Part shown: in pieces, positions 39,697-48,964 of the stretch
Layout of the letters: each line of letters begins with the position of its first letter
How positions within the stretch are numbered: the stretch's first letter is position 1
Origin: Phytopythium helicoides
Lineage: Eukaryota > Oomycota > Peronosporomycetes > Pythiales > Pythiaceae
Length of the DNA stretch: 64,000 nt
NCBI GenBank assembly: GCA_024867545.1
Contig: JANFNE010000006.1
Span: 1,572,001-1,636,000, forward strand
Direction: 5' to 3'
Position numbers and translations under genes: made by a program
Notes under the pieces: generated by a model
What the model saw: only the letters and a program-made list of their open reading frames with translations
Databases searched by the model: none
Told to the model about the DNA's origin: nothing

Positions 39697-42600
39697 ATGT
39701 GTGCATTTGCCTACACCGGCCCAGACAACGCCAGTAAGCCCGAAGAATACACGTCACTGCACGAGAACCATCGATCACCTACCATCTCTCAAGCACAATG
39801 CTACTCTTTGCATGACGCTCCGGACGAAGATGAATACAAGAAATTCTATCTTCGGCCGGGAGAGTATAAGGGGTGGTGGGAGCAGAATCGCCAGGATGAA
39901 GGATCTCATGGAGTTGCAATGGTTCGAGGATCAGTGTGTAATCGACGGACGCAAATCATGCTGGACTCTGGAGCAAGCACCAGCATCATCAGTCTTGACC
40001 TTGCGCGTAGGTTGAAATTGAAAATGGTGGAGCAAGCAAAGCTCTCAGTGAAAGGCATTGGAGGAGTGGTGACTCACATCACGAAGAAGGCGAAAGTCAA
40101 GATCACCCTGGGGCATAGAGTGGCGTATTACATGACCAGATGGGCCGGAAACATTGGAGGTGGCATTGACTGTCTTCTGGGAATGGACTTCATGTACTCA
40201 GCCGGAGTCCGACTCTGCGTTCGAGAAGGAGCAGTTGAATTGCCTGACGAAGAAAGAATTTTGCTTGTGGGTGGCCCCGACTACGACCGAGTACCGGAAG
40301 AGCACGCTGTAGTCACTCAGAGCATGGTTGGGTTGGCACCTGGCACCTCCTGCACAGTGCCTATAATGAATCAGTTCCGAAGACCTGAGCTAGACCTTTG
40401 GGTCGCTCGAGGGAAGAAGTGGGTAACGCATGTGATATCCAGCTCCAAGCGCACCCCAGTGGCAATCCGCATCGTGAATATCTCTTCCGAGAACATCATG
40501 ATTCCGACCAATACCATTATTGCAGACGTTGTCGAAGTGGGGTTTCTCCCAAGAGTCACAGGACGTTTCGTGCGGCCGAAATCGCTAAAGTGCAAGGAGT
40601 GGCAACAATTGATTTACGAGAACACACTATCGGAGGACTTTGCACGACGCATTGGTGAATTCGAAGCCCAAGAACCCGAGGGGTCGTTGGTAGAGCGACA
40701 CGAGTACCCTGTCCCGACGAGAATCCTCCGCCGACCTAGGCCAGAACCCGGGAACGACAACATCCAACCTGGGAAACCCTGCGATAAAGACTCCAAGGAG
40801 CCAGTGGTAATGACGGCGCAAGTTTGCCAAAAGGGCCACAGTCGCGAGCCAAGTGATTCGACAGCGAAGAATACGAATGAGACCCAAGAACCTCAAGACG
40901 ACGTAAACGAGCGGCTGGAGTCGGTGGAGCAAGTCCAAGCCCGTTTTGAAAAGGCAATGGCGGTGCAAGCCCATGACAGTCCGGGATCAGACAAGCTGGA
41001 CCCTACGGTGTTTGTTCGTGAAGGGTCTGAGGAGCTTTTGCTCAGCGAATTGAAGAATCAGCTAGCTTTATTGCCCGAGCTCCACGAGTTAGCCCCCTCG
41101 GCACGCATCGAAGACGCCGACGTTGGAGAACCAGGGGTGTCGACTGCGGACCAAGAAGCAAAGCTCATGGAAATTCTGAAACGTCACCGGCAAGTATTTC
41201 TTGGAGAAGGTAACGCGCTTCCGCCTCCCGCCCGTGGCGTAGTGTGTGACTTGGATGTGGGAGAAGCTCTCCCCATCGCTCAACGCGCGAGAAGGATACC
41301 AGGACATCTGCTCCCGAAAGTCTACGAGCTAATCAAGCGTTTGCTGGAGACAGGGCTTATCGAGTTCTCGTCGTCACCCTGGGCATCACCGATCGTTATC
41401 GTGATGAAGAAGAATGGGGTCGACATTCGTTTGTGTATTGACTATCGCCGCGTGAACCAGCTTCTGGCGCTCGACCCATACCCGCTACCGCTAATTGATG
41501 ATTTGCTCGATAGTCTCGAAGGTATGCTGTGGCTCTTGAGCCTAGACATGGCTAGTGGCTTCTGGGCCGTTCCAATGTCACTCCGAGCACGTTTGATTTC
41601 CGCTTTCATCTGCCCTCTGGGTCATTTCCAATGGACGCGAATGCCCTTCGGTTTAAAGAACGCTCCATTGATCTACCAGTGCTTGTTGAATAATGCGCTG
41701 TGGGGATTTGTGCGCTTGGGACCTGACGAAGAAGCAGAGGTCGAAGATGAGGTTCTTGAATACCTAGGACTTACTGACAGCGGTTTCCGGGATGAGGAAC
41801 ACGAAGGCTCACAAGCTCCCACAGTATTCGAGCAAAAAAGACATGCTCCTGGCACAATGGGCCCAGTCTTGGGTCGCAGCTCCTATATTGACGACGTGGC
41901 GTACGGTGCCAAAACTTGGGACCAGCTCTGCGAGGTGTTGAACGATCTACTGTATCGCCTACGCTATTGGCGAATCTCGGTAAGTCTGCCCAAAAGTTCT
42001 TTCGGCAAGAAGTCCATCAAATACCTGTCGCATGAAGTGAGCCCTGAAGGACTTCGCGCCATCCCGAAGATTGCAAAGGAGGTGTCAAAATTACAGTTTC
42101 CTCGAACACTTAAGGGTGTGCAGTCGTTCCTTGGCAGTTTGAATTACTATGCCAAGTTCTTGGAAGACTTTCCAGTTATCGCCTCTGTGCTGTACGAGTT
42201 GAAAGAAGAGCAAGTGCGACAAGGGAAGGATCTCGAACGAGCTCGTCGTGCGTTTGACCTGTTGAAGGCCAAGATTGTCTCGACACCACTGCTTAAACAC
42301 CCAGACAGACTGAAGCCGTTCTCGATCATTTTGCATGCGAATCCTTGGGCTGTGAGCGCAGTACTTGCCCAGGAACACGATGGTTTGCTCCATCCTGTCC
42401 GTTTCACGGGGCGCACTCTTCACGATGCAGAGACCCGCTATCACGAGACGGAAAAAGAAGTTCTCGCGTTGCTACGAGTGCTTGACGTGCATTACACGCT
42501 TGTTGTGGGACAACATCTCAAGGTCTATACCCGGTACTCCGTGCTGTCGTGGTTGTTCAAGTCAAGGGGTTTGCAAGGACGCTGCCTACAATGGGCTACT

Positions 42601-45117
42601 ATGCTGTCACCGTGGTCCTTAGAGGTCATTCGGATCGAGAAAGATGAAGACGGACTCGCCGCTATCCTAGCCGCGGGAATTACGCCCAGGGAGAAGCTCG
42701 ACGAGATTGCCGAGGAGTTGGTCCCGAATAAGGTGAAGGGAATACCCGGCCCGTTGATAAGCTTGGACATGCTTGAAGCAGAGTACTCCGGTTTCGTTCT
42801 AAGTTTTGACGGTGCTGCGAAGATGAAGACCAAGGTCGGTAGCGCAGGAAGCGTGCTATGGTCTGTGCCGGCATGGGAAGTTGTAGGAGTCAAAGGAACT
42901 CTACTTACAGACGTCACGGTAAATATGGCCGAGTATCACGGACTGATCCAAGGACTCCAGATGGCCGTCGACATGGGTATCGAAAATTTGGTGATAGTGG
43001 GTGACTCGCGTATTGTGATCCAGCAGGTACAAGGTTACATCAACTGTACTCAGCCCCATCTGCAACTACTCCTCGGCCAAGTCCAGGCCCTCAAGTCCAA
43101 GCTCGCTTCAGTACGCCTGCTCCACGTCAAGCGCGATTTCAACGCTTCGGCAGATCACGTGACGAGCCGTGTGCTGCGAGAAAACAGATCAGTAACTGAT
43201 TGGGGCTATTCGGAATGCGAGCTTCTGTCCAGACTCAATCGGATCCATGAGCGAGTCGACCGCCACCCGCCAGCACAAAACGAGCATATGTCCCAGAGTG
43301 ACCAAGTGTCGAGTGAGAATGTGATGCCCAAGATGGATACCCAAGATCTAGATGAACGTGTATTCGCTGTGACCCGAGCTCGGTCCAGGCAGCAAAGTCT
43401 GCCAATTGCCGCTCCAGATATCTACAACACCCCAGCTCTGACTGAGGCGGCTGTTGTCGAAGAACGCTGGAGGCGTATATGTGCACAACAAGACGCAGAG
43501 CCAGCTCTGTTTGACCTCAAGAGGTTTCTGCGAGGAGATATCGCCGACATGGATCAGGACGCCTGCAAACGTGCTAGCAAAGTCGCAGACTCATTTGTGC
43601 TCGACGCACGGGGCGCGCTCTACTATGTGAGCAGCTCGACATCACAGCGTCCTCGGGACCAACAAGGTAAACTCAGGCTCGTAGTCCCCCGAGACATGCG
43701 CGCAGAGGTACTTCATCAGTGTCATGAAGACCTTCAAGGTGGGCACCAAGGAATCACAAGGACTTTCGAAAAGGTGCGGCAGGAATTCTACTGGCATGGA
43801 CTCTTTGCAGATGTGGAGAGGTTTGTGAAGGAATGCATCGACTGTACTACAAGCAAAGGAGCGCCTCAAAACCCCGGCCCTTCGCCAGGGAACATCATTG
43901 CAAGCCGTCCGTTCGAAGTGGTGTCAATGGATTTTGTCGGCCCATTCCCCAAGACCAGCCGCGGTAACACTGAGCTCTTAATCTTTCAGTGTTCATTCTC
44001 TGGTTATGTCATGTGCAAGCCGATGAACACCCACGCCGCCCAAGCTGTAGCCGAAGCATACGAAGAAGTGGTCTTTCGAAGGTTCGGCGCTAGTACTGTG
44101 CTGCGTCACGATCGAGAACCCAGCTTTATGAGCCAAGTACTCAGGCACTTCAGAGACTTGATTGGTACCAAGCAGCGCGCAACGCTGGCATACCGACCCC
44201 AAGCTAATGGGCAACAAGAGCGCTCGGTACAAACCATCATCAGAAGCGTGAAAAGGTATGTCGCCGAGGCAGACCAGAGCGACTGGGATTCGATCGTGGA
44301 ACGCCTGATGTTCGCACTCAACACGTCGTTTGACAGCACGCGACTCGACACACCATTCTATCTGGTGCATGGTTGGGATGCAAGAAGCACCCTCAGTGCA
44401 ATGGTTGGGAAGCCTCCAACAGATCCAGACCACAGGATCGCATATTTCTGGCGCGTCTGGGTTCAGCGCGAGTACGAATACGCCAAGACATGGGCTAGAG
44501 ACCTCCAAGTTCAAGCGAAGAAAACACGCGCGCGAGAGCAGACTGAAACTTGGAAACGGCTCGCAGACCGTTTCAAGCGAGGATACGAAGTCGGGGACTC
44601 AGTTTGGCTATACCTAGCGCGAGTGCGACCCGGACTCAGCAGGAAACTCGCACACTTGTGGCACGGCCCATTTCGCATCTTGGAAACAGACGAATATCGA
44701 TGCAAACTGAAGGTAGAAGGCACGGGGTACCAGTTTTATCCGTGGATCCACGTCAGCCGTCTCAAGCCGCGTGCATTGTTCCCAGAACGGCCCCAAGAGC
44801 ATGCCCCAGACGTGCCCGCAGACTGTGATTTCGATGCAGCTCTCCTCCCGGAAGATTCGTGGGAGCCCGACAATTCAGCCAATGAGTACGAGGTCGAGGC
44901 TATTCTAGATGTTCGCTGGCATCAGAGAACTCGAGTGTCGAAACGTGTGAAACAGTATCTCGTGAAGTGGAAGGGGTATGAAGAACCCCAGTGGGAGCCA
45001 TTGGAAAACTTGAACTGTGGACAGTTACTCTACGAATTCGACCGCAGTGCTCGTGCACGTGCTCGTTTCCAGTCAATGCAAGTTGGTGACGACAACACAG
45101 GCGATGACGCCGAATAG
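39697..45117 (+). CDS. pol: Gypsy-2 pol: protease, RT, degenerate RNase H, second RNase H, integrase, chromodomain
   Basis: 1,806 codons from ATG 39697; a gag-pol fusion may extend it upstream. Protease MLDSGASTSIISL (~residue 88). RT with LCIDYRRVN, SLDMASGFWAVPM, MPFGLKNAP and the catalytic SYIDDVAYG (~730). The first RNase H (~872-952) has lost two acids: LHANPW where D-A-S is usual and YTRYS where T-D-H is usual. A second RNase H at ~1035-1160 has the full set: LSFDGAAK, NMAEYHGL, VGDSRIVIQQ, HVKRDFNASADHV. Integrase zinc region HQGITRTF...CIDCTTSK and DDE core SMDFVGPF, LRHDREPSF, GQQERSVQ (~1408-1515). A C-terminal chromodomain carries QYLVKWKGYEEPQWEPLENL. A second, archaeal/plant-type RNase H beside a decayed tether is known in plant Tat/Ogre and some oomycete elements. 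Confidence 0.95.
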   Translation: MCAFAYTGPDNASKPEEYTSLHENHRSPTISQAQCYSLHDAPDEDEYKKFYLRPGEYKGWWEQNRQDEGSHGVAMVRGSVCNRRTQIMLDSGASTSIISLDLARRLKLKMVEQAKLSVKGIGGVVTHITKKAKVKITLGHRVAYYMTRWAGNIGGGIDCLLGMDFMYSAGVRLCVREGAVELPDEERILLVGGPDYDRVPEEHAVVTQSMVGLAPGTSCTVPIMNQFRRPELDLWVARGKKWVTHVISSSKRTPVAIRIVNISSENIMIPTNTIIADVVEVGFLPRVTGRFVRPKSLKCKEWQQLIYENTLSEDFARRIGEFEAQEPEGSLVERHEYPVPTRILRRPRPEPGNDNIQPGKPCDKDSKEPVVMTAQVCQKGHSREPSDSTAKNTNETQEPQDDVNERLESVEQVQARFEKAMAVQAHDSPGSDKLDPTVFVREGSEELLLSELKNQLALLPELHELAPSARIEDADVGEPGVSTADQEAKLMEILKRHRQVFLGEGNALPPPARGVVCDLDVGEALPIAQRARRIPGHLLPKVYELIKRLLETGLIEFSSSPWASPIVIVMKKNGVDIRLCIDYRRVNQLLALDPYPLPLIDDLLDSLEGMLWLLSLDMASGFWAVPMSLRARLISAFICPLGHFQWTRMPFGLKNAPLIYQCLLNNALWGFVRLGPDEEAEVEDEVLEYLGLTDSGFRDEEHEGSQAPTVFEQKRHAPGTMGPVLGRSSYIDDVAYGAKTWDQLCEVLNDLLYRLRYWRISVSLPKSSFGKKSIKYLSHEVSPEGLRAIPKIAKEVSKLQFPRTLKGVQSFLGSLNYYAKFLEDFPVIASVLYELKEEQVRQGKDLERARRAFDLLKAKIVSTPLLKHPDRLKPFSIILHANPWAVSAVLAQEHDGLLHPVRFTGRTLHDAETRYHETEKEVLALLRVLDVHYTLVVGQHLKVYTRYSVLSWLFKSRGLQGRCLQWATMLSPWSLEVIRIEKDEDGLAAILAAGITPREKLDEIAEELVPNKVKGIPGPLISLDMLEAEYSGFVLSFDGAAKMKTKVGSAGSVLWSVPAWEVVGVKGTLLTDVTVNMAEYHGLIQGLQMAVDMGIENLVIVGDSRIVIQQVQGYINCTQPHLQLLLGQVQALKSKLASVRLLHVKRDFNASADHVTSRVLRENRSVTDWGYSECELLSRLNRIHERVDRHPPAQNEHMSQSDQVSSENVMPKMDTQDLDERVFAVTRARSRQQSLPIAAPDIYNTPALTEAAVVEERWRRICAQQDAEPALFDLKRFLRGDIADMDQDACKRASKVADSFVLDARGALYYVSSSTSQRPRDQQGKLRLVVPRDMRAEVLHQCHEDLQGGHQGITRTFEKVRQEFYWHGLFADVERFVKECIDCTTSKGAPQNPGPSPGNIIASRPFEVVSMDFVGPFPKTSRGNTELLIFQCSFSGYVMCKPMNTHAAQAVAEAYEEVVFRRFGASTVLRHDREPSFMSQVLRHFRDLIGTKQRATLAYRPQANGQQERSVQTIIRSVKRYVAEADQSDWDSIVERLMFALNTSFDSTRLDTPFYLVHGWDARSTLSAMVGKPPTDPDHRIAYFWRVWVQREYEYAKTWARDLQVQAKKTRAREQTETWKRLADRFKRGYEVGDSVWLYLARVRPGLSRKLAHLWHGPFRILETDEYRCKLKVEGTGYQFYPWIHVSRLKPRALFPERPQEHAPDVPADCDFDAALLPEDSWEPDNSANEYEVEAILDVRWHQRTRVSKRVKQYLVKWKGYEEPQWEPLENLNCGQLLYEFDRSARARARFQSMQVGDDNTGDDAE

Positions 45118-45561
45118 CATTTGTGCGCGTGCTTGCATACCCAGTGACGGGTCGAGCACAGAGCTGCATGTTGTGTGTTGTTGGTGTATACATTGATTTG
45201 AAGGACGACAAACTCTCTGCTCGAGGATGTACTACGATTTGGAAGAGGTAGAGAGAGCCTAAATGAGCCTGCTGTGAAGTCGAGAACAACCAAGTGAAGG
45301 ATCCTGGCGACTGATTAATGCAAGATGGTGTGATGCGTGACGCAGAACTGGAGTGAGGCAAAATAAATGAGCTCTGGCGGGTGCCGATGGTGCTTAGGTC
45401 GGCAACTGACAGATGGAAGCGATTGCAACACAGTGGACACCCCAGGACCAGCGAATATCTACGATGCGTCAGAAGCAACTACGCAAATGAACGCAGCAAA
45501 GTCGCAGAAAGTGTTTTCATTGAGAACGGAGGAACACACCTTTTGGTGAGCATCAGTGTGA
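45118..45561. other. Gypsy-2 spacer between pol and antisense ORF
   Basis: 444 bases between two tail-to-tail stop codons. No gene is seen. It should contain 3' ends for transcripts from both strands. Confidence 0.5.
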
Positions 45562-47979
45562 CTACTCATCGTCCAAGCTAGCGACTGCAGTCGCACGCAG
45601 AGCCGCAGATCTTCCCGCAGGTGTGGTAGAAGTGAACGGTGATGGTATCTTGTTCTCTGGCTTCGCGTGCACCTCCGAACTGAGGCGGCTGTTCCACACT
45701 CGTTTTTTGACGAGCTGCCGAAGGGCGCGGTCGATATCACCCACAGTGAACCCGCTTCGCACCGGCTCACGGCGGTCGAGCTCATCAAGGATCTGCGCTA
45801 GGGTGTTCTGGTCACCAGTCGCGACGAGGCGTTGCTCAGGGAGTGCCCAGTGCAGTGGCCTAGAAGGGTGGAACCAAAGGCCAGGCTCGAGGAACAGGTG
45901 CTGAACTTCCTTGCCTTCGCGCATTAGCTGTGTCCACGCAGCCATGAGCTTTCGGGCGCGTGCTTTGCGCTCAGCATAAACCGCCGTTGTCGAAACCAAG
46001 GGAAGCCAATGGTAGCGCTCCCAAAAAGCTTGGCGGTGCTCGTACATGATCCCCACGGCGCGTAACGCAACCCCACGCTCAAACTCCGACAATTGTTTCA
46101 GCTCCCAGAAGTAGAAACTCTGGTGTCGCGCACTCCACACGGTATCCCACGGCTGAGCGCTCATGAGAGTTGCATACTCGTTCATGTTCAAGCGCCCGTA
46201 GTACTCCGCGTTCAGGTCGTTCGCGAGCACCTCGTAGTTTGGGAAGCCCGCTGTCTGCTTGGAGACTCCGATCAGGGTGATTCCACTCCAGCTTACGTTA
46301 CCCGAGATCACCATGTGCTCGGGAATCAGTGGACTTGTCGCCATCGAACTTGATCCGACCGAGGACTCAGTACCTGGCGACTTGGACTCGTCACCCGTTG
46401 AGTGCGCTGAAGGAATGCTGTGAGAACGAGCTGCACTCGGGTCCGCGTGATGCTCGATCGAGCTAGGAAGACTTGGTGGTGGGCTCAGAACTCGTGGTCT
46501 AGATGCTGCAGGCGAAGAAAGTGGCTCCGCCGCGCGTTTACGACCTCGGGGTGACGTCGAGTCCGAATCTGCTGATTCTTCAAGTGCTTCACTCGCATCT
46601 ACGTCCATCGTTGCAGAATCACTGCTGTCATTATCCGAACTGCTGCTCAGTAGACCGAGCGGGTCATTATCATTGAGAGCCTGCGCTGGTGTCTCTGGAG
46701 ATTCATAGCCTTCTGGCATCTCGAACAAGCCACTGTCACTGTCTTCATCTCCTTGGTCTGCATCTGAGGCCACGTATGTCGGCTCCGTGACGTTCCCAGG
46801 TCCCGCATTCATGTCTTCAGCTCCAGCAAGCTCCTCCGCTAGCCCAGCCCTACTGGCCGAGTCCCCTGGCGTTTTCGGCTCAGCCGTCGTTGGTGGATGG
46901 CCACCTTCTTTCTCAGTGGCTCCAGGTGCAATTGATTTGCGTGCCGACCTTGGTGCTGGCGCTGTGCTGGGGTCATCCGCTGATAGATAGTCGCCGGGTG
47001 CTGGTGTTGCCGACCCGAGCACATTGGACCAAGTACTTGGGTTACGTCTCGACAAGGAAGGTGAAGCGTATGCTGGTCGCGCTGGATCGATGACGGTGAT
47101 CAGCGCAGAGCTGGGTGAGGCACAAGTCCCCTGTTGATACTGGACAAAGAGATCACGCAGCAACTCCCAGTTGCCTGCAAGTGTGGCGGCTGAATTCAAG
47201 AACGCAATGAGATCCATCGGGTCAGAGAGCCGACCACTGGAACGCCAGCGTTCCATCTCGCCCTCCATCGCCCGAACTCGATCACGTTCTCGAGCCAGAT
47301 CTCCTTTCAGCTCAAGCACAGAGTGGTGAACTACAGCCAAACGCTCTTCCGCACGGGCCAGCTCTGCAGCCATCTTTGTATGTTCGGTCACTGCCGCCAA
47401 ACGAGCAGCTTCAGACGCGCTGCGATCGTGGTCGAGATTATCCGCTCGCTCTTGCGCTTGGCGCGACGCCGACTCCGCCGACTCGACACGTGAGCGAAGA
47501 GCATGCCCAGCGCTGCCAGCAGCACGGAGTACGTCGAGCGTTGATAGGAGCCGGGACCCAAAATGCGTATAGCCCCATCTGGCAAACACGGCCGTAGCTT
47601 CGACTTGAGCAGCGTGGCACAGGTGCCCGAGGGTGTCGAGACTCGGTGCTTGGTCCCCCAGTAACGTGTCGGATAGCGACACATCAGCGACCTCCTCCAA
47701 GAACGCGCGAGAAGCCGCATCGAGTGACGGAACCTGATGCACAGCCACTAGCCCCATGGGCGAGTCTCGGATGAGCGCATGACCGCGCAAATCTGCAGCA
47801 CCAGCGGGTAGAAGCATTTCAGACGCAGCAAGGGAACTCCCAGCCGACGCTGGCGCAGGCATAGAGGTGCTGGGCGCGTCGATCACAGCAACAGAAGCAC
47901 CAAGTACGGCAGCGCGATCACTGACGGAGCCACCACCAGACGAACCGGTTGGGCCAGCGCGATCACTTGGAGCCGCCAT
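45562..47979 (-). CDS. Antisense ORF of Gypsy-2: 805-residue protein of unknown function
   Basis: An intact ATG-to-TAG frame lying wholly between pol and the 3' LTR, opposite to gag-pol. The N-terminus is Ala/Ser-rich. A structured segment includes FARWGYTHFGSRLLSTLDVL, then a coiled coil (residues ~160-250), and FLNSAATLAGNWELLRDLFV. A long acidic Ser/Asp/Glu-rich stretch contains the basic patch RGRKRAAEP, a likely nuclear signal. The last ~260 residues look folded: WSGITLIGVSKQTAGFPNYE, YYGRLNMNEYATL, FYFWELKQLSEFERGVAL and VGDIDRALRQLVKKRVW. No known family is recognised. The nearby 3' LTR would have to supply an antisense promoter. A captured host gene and a lineage-specific retroelement gene are both possible. 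Confidence 0.75.
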   Translation of the reverse strand: MAAPSDRAGPTGSSGGGSVSDRAAVLGASVAVIDAPSTSMPAPASAGSSLAASEMLLPAGAADLRGHALIRDSPMGLVAVHQVPSLDAASRAFLEEVADVSLSDTLLGDQAPSLDTLGHLCHAAQVEATAVFARWGYTHFGSRLLSTLDVLRAAGSAGHALRSRVESAESASRQAQERADNLDHDRSASEAARLAAVTEHTKMAAELARAEERLAVVHHSVLELKGDLARERDRVRAMEGEMERWRSSGRLSDPMDLIAFLNSAATLAGNWELLRDLFVQYQQGTCASPSSALITVIDPARPAYASPSLSRRNPSTWSNVLGSATPAPGDYLSADDPSTAPAPRSARKSIAPGATEKEGGHPPTTAEPKTPGDSASRAGLAEELAGAEDMNAGPGNVTEPTYVASDADQGDEDSDSGLFEMPEGYESPETPAQALNDNDPLGLLSSSSDNDSSDSATMDVDASEALEESADSDSTSPRGRKRAAEPLSSPAASRPRVLSPPPSLPSSIEHHADPSAARSHSIPSAHSTGDESKSPGTESSVGSSSMATSPLIPEHMVISGNVSWSGITLIGVSKQTAGFPNYEVLANDLNAEYYGRLNMNEYATLMSAQPWDTVWSARHQSFYFWELKQLSEFERGVALRAVGIMYEHRQAFWERYHWLPLVSTTAVYAERKARARKLMAAWTQLMREGKEVQHLFLEPGLWFHPSRPLHWALPEQRLVATGDQNTLAQILDELDRREPVRSGFTVGDIDRALRQLVKKRVWNSRLSSEVHAKPENKIPSPFTSTTPAGRSAALRATAVASLDDE

Positions 47980-48107
47980 GGCTTAGACACAAGGGGTGCT
48001 AGAGCGCGCGCTAGAGACGGAGTAGGATAGTGAGTGCCACGAGCGTTATGGTTTCGTGCCAAGCGCGTCGGCTTACCTCCGCACTTTCCTCGAAGCCACG
48101 GGGCGGT

Positions 48108-48964
48108 TGTGGTGAAGTGCTCGCGCAGAAGCGCGGAGCCTTCACTCATGGCAATCACGGGGCTAGAGCCATCATTCATCTCGTAAGTACGCATTAGGTT
48201 CGGTGATGCCCCAAGCACAAAGTGCGAACGGGTAGAGGCTGGGCTGAGTGTGGACCACACCTCCAGAGGTCCAGTGCGCCTGGATTTTATCGGTTTTGAG
48301 AGGGATTAAGCGGGCATCGCCCGAAAAATAAAAATTCCGATTTGGCCACGTGGAGAGCAAGCATCGTCAAGGACCGAGGGGCTAGGAGCGTGAGAAGACT
48401 CGAGCCCCGTCGGTAGGCGTCGCCGTCGCCCAAGGACGTGCCGGAAGCAACCCTTCAGCATCGAGGTATTCACCCTGCGTGTCTAGGTGTATATCTCTTT
48501 CATATCTTCTACGCCTGGGTCACCCCAGTGTGTATTTCGTGTCAAGGAACAAAAGAGGCCTGAGAGCCCACCAAAAGAGGCCTGAGAGCCCACCATTACG
48601 AACTTGTATATCTTCTGAGGCCAACCCTTTGTTCGTGGGTAGCCGGAAGAAGCGTAGCGTGCATTCTACTCAGTGGGTTCCGCGGGCCTACTCGAGTCTA
48701 TTTGTGTATTCCGCGGTTACAAGGTCTGCCAGGACCCTTAAATAAATTGGCATCGGAAGTGTTAGTGTTCCACGGGCCCGTGACAATCGCTCGGTCCAAA
48801 AGAACCATCTTCGGGGGTACACAACGTGAGATCCGACCAGAGCGCTCAGGGAGACCTGAGAACGCTCGCGGCTGGCCGAGGCTTATCCCTCACCTCGGCG
48901 CCGCCTAGAAACACCGGGGCGCAAGTCTACTAGCCGGGCGTTTCGGAGCATCCGCTTCGTCACA
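48108..48964 (+). repeat. Gypsy-2 3' LTR
   Basis: 857 bases, matching 35069-35925 with scattered substitutions and small indels. A G-rich stretch, cggggcgg, precedes it as a weak candidate polypurine tract. Confidence 0.93.

Larger units (their letters stand above)
35069..48964 (+). mobile_element. Gypsy-2: 13.9-kb Ty3/Gypsy element with two RNase H domains and an antisense ORF
   Basis: LTRs of 857 bases at 35069-35925 and 48108-48964 start tgtggtgaag and end cttcgtcaca. By eye they differ at roughly 15-20 positions, so this insertion is older than Gypsy-1. Order inside: primer-binding site, a very large gag, pol with a second RNase H, then an 805-codon ORF on the opposite strand before the 3' LTR. 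All three frames are open. The flanks are different parts of the non-LTR element and show no target duplication. Confidence 0.93.
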
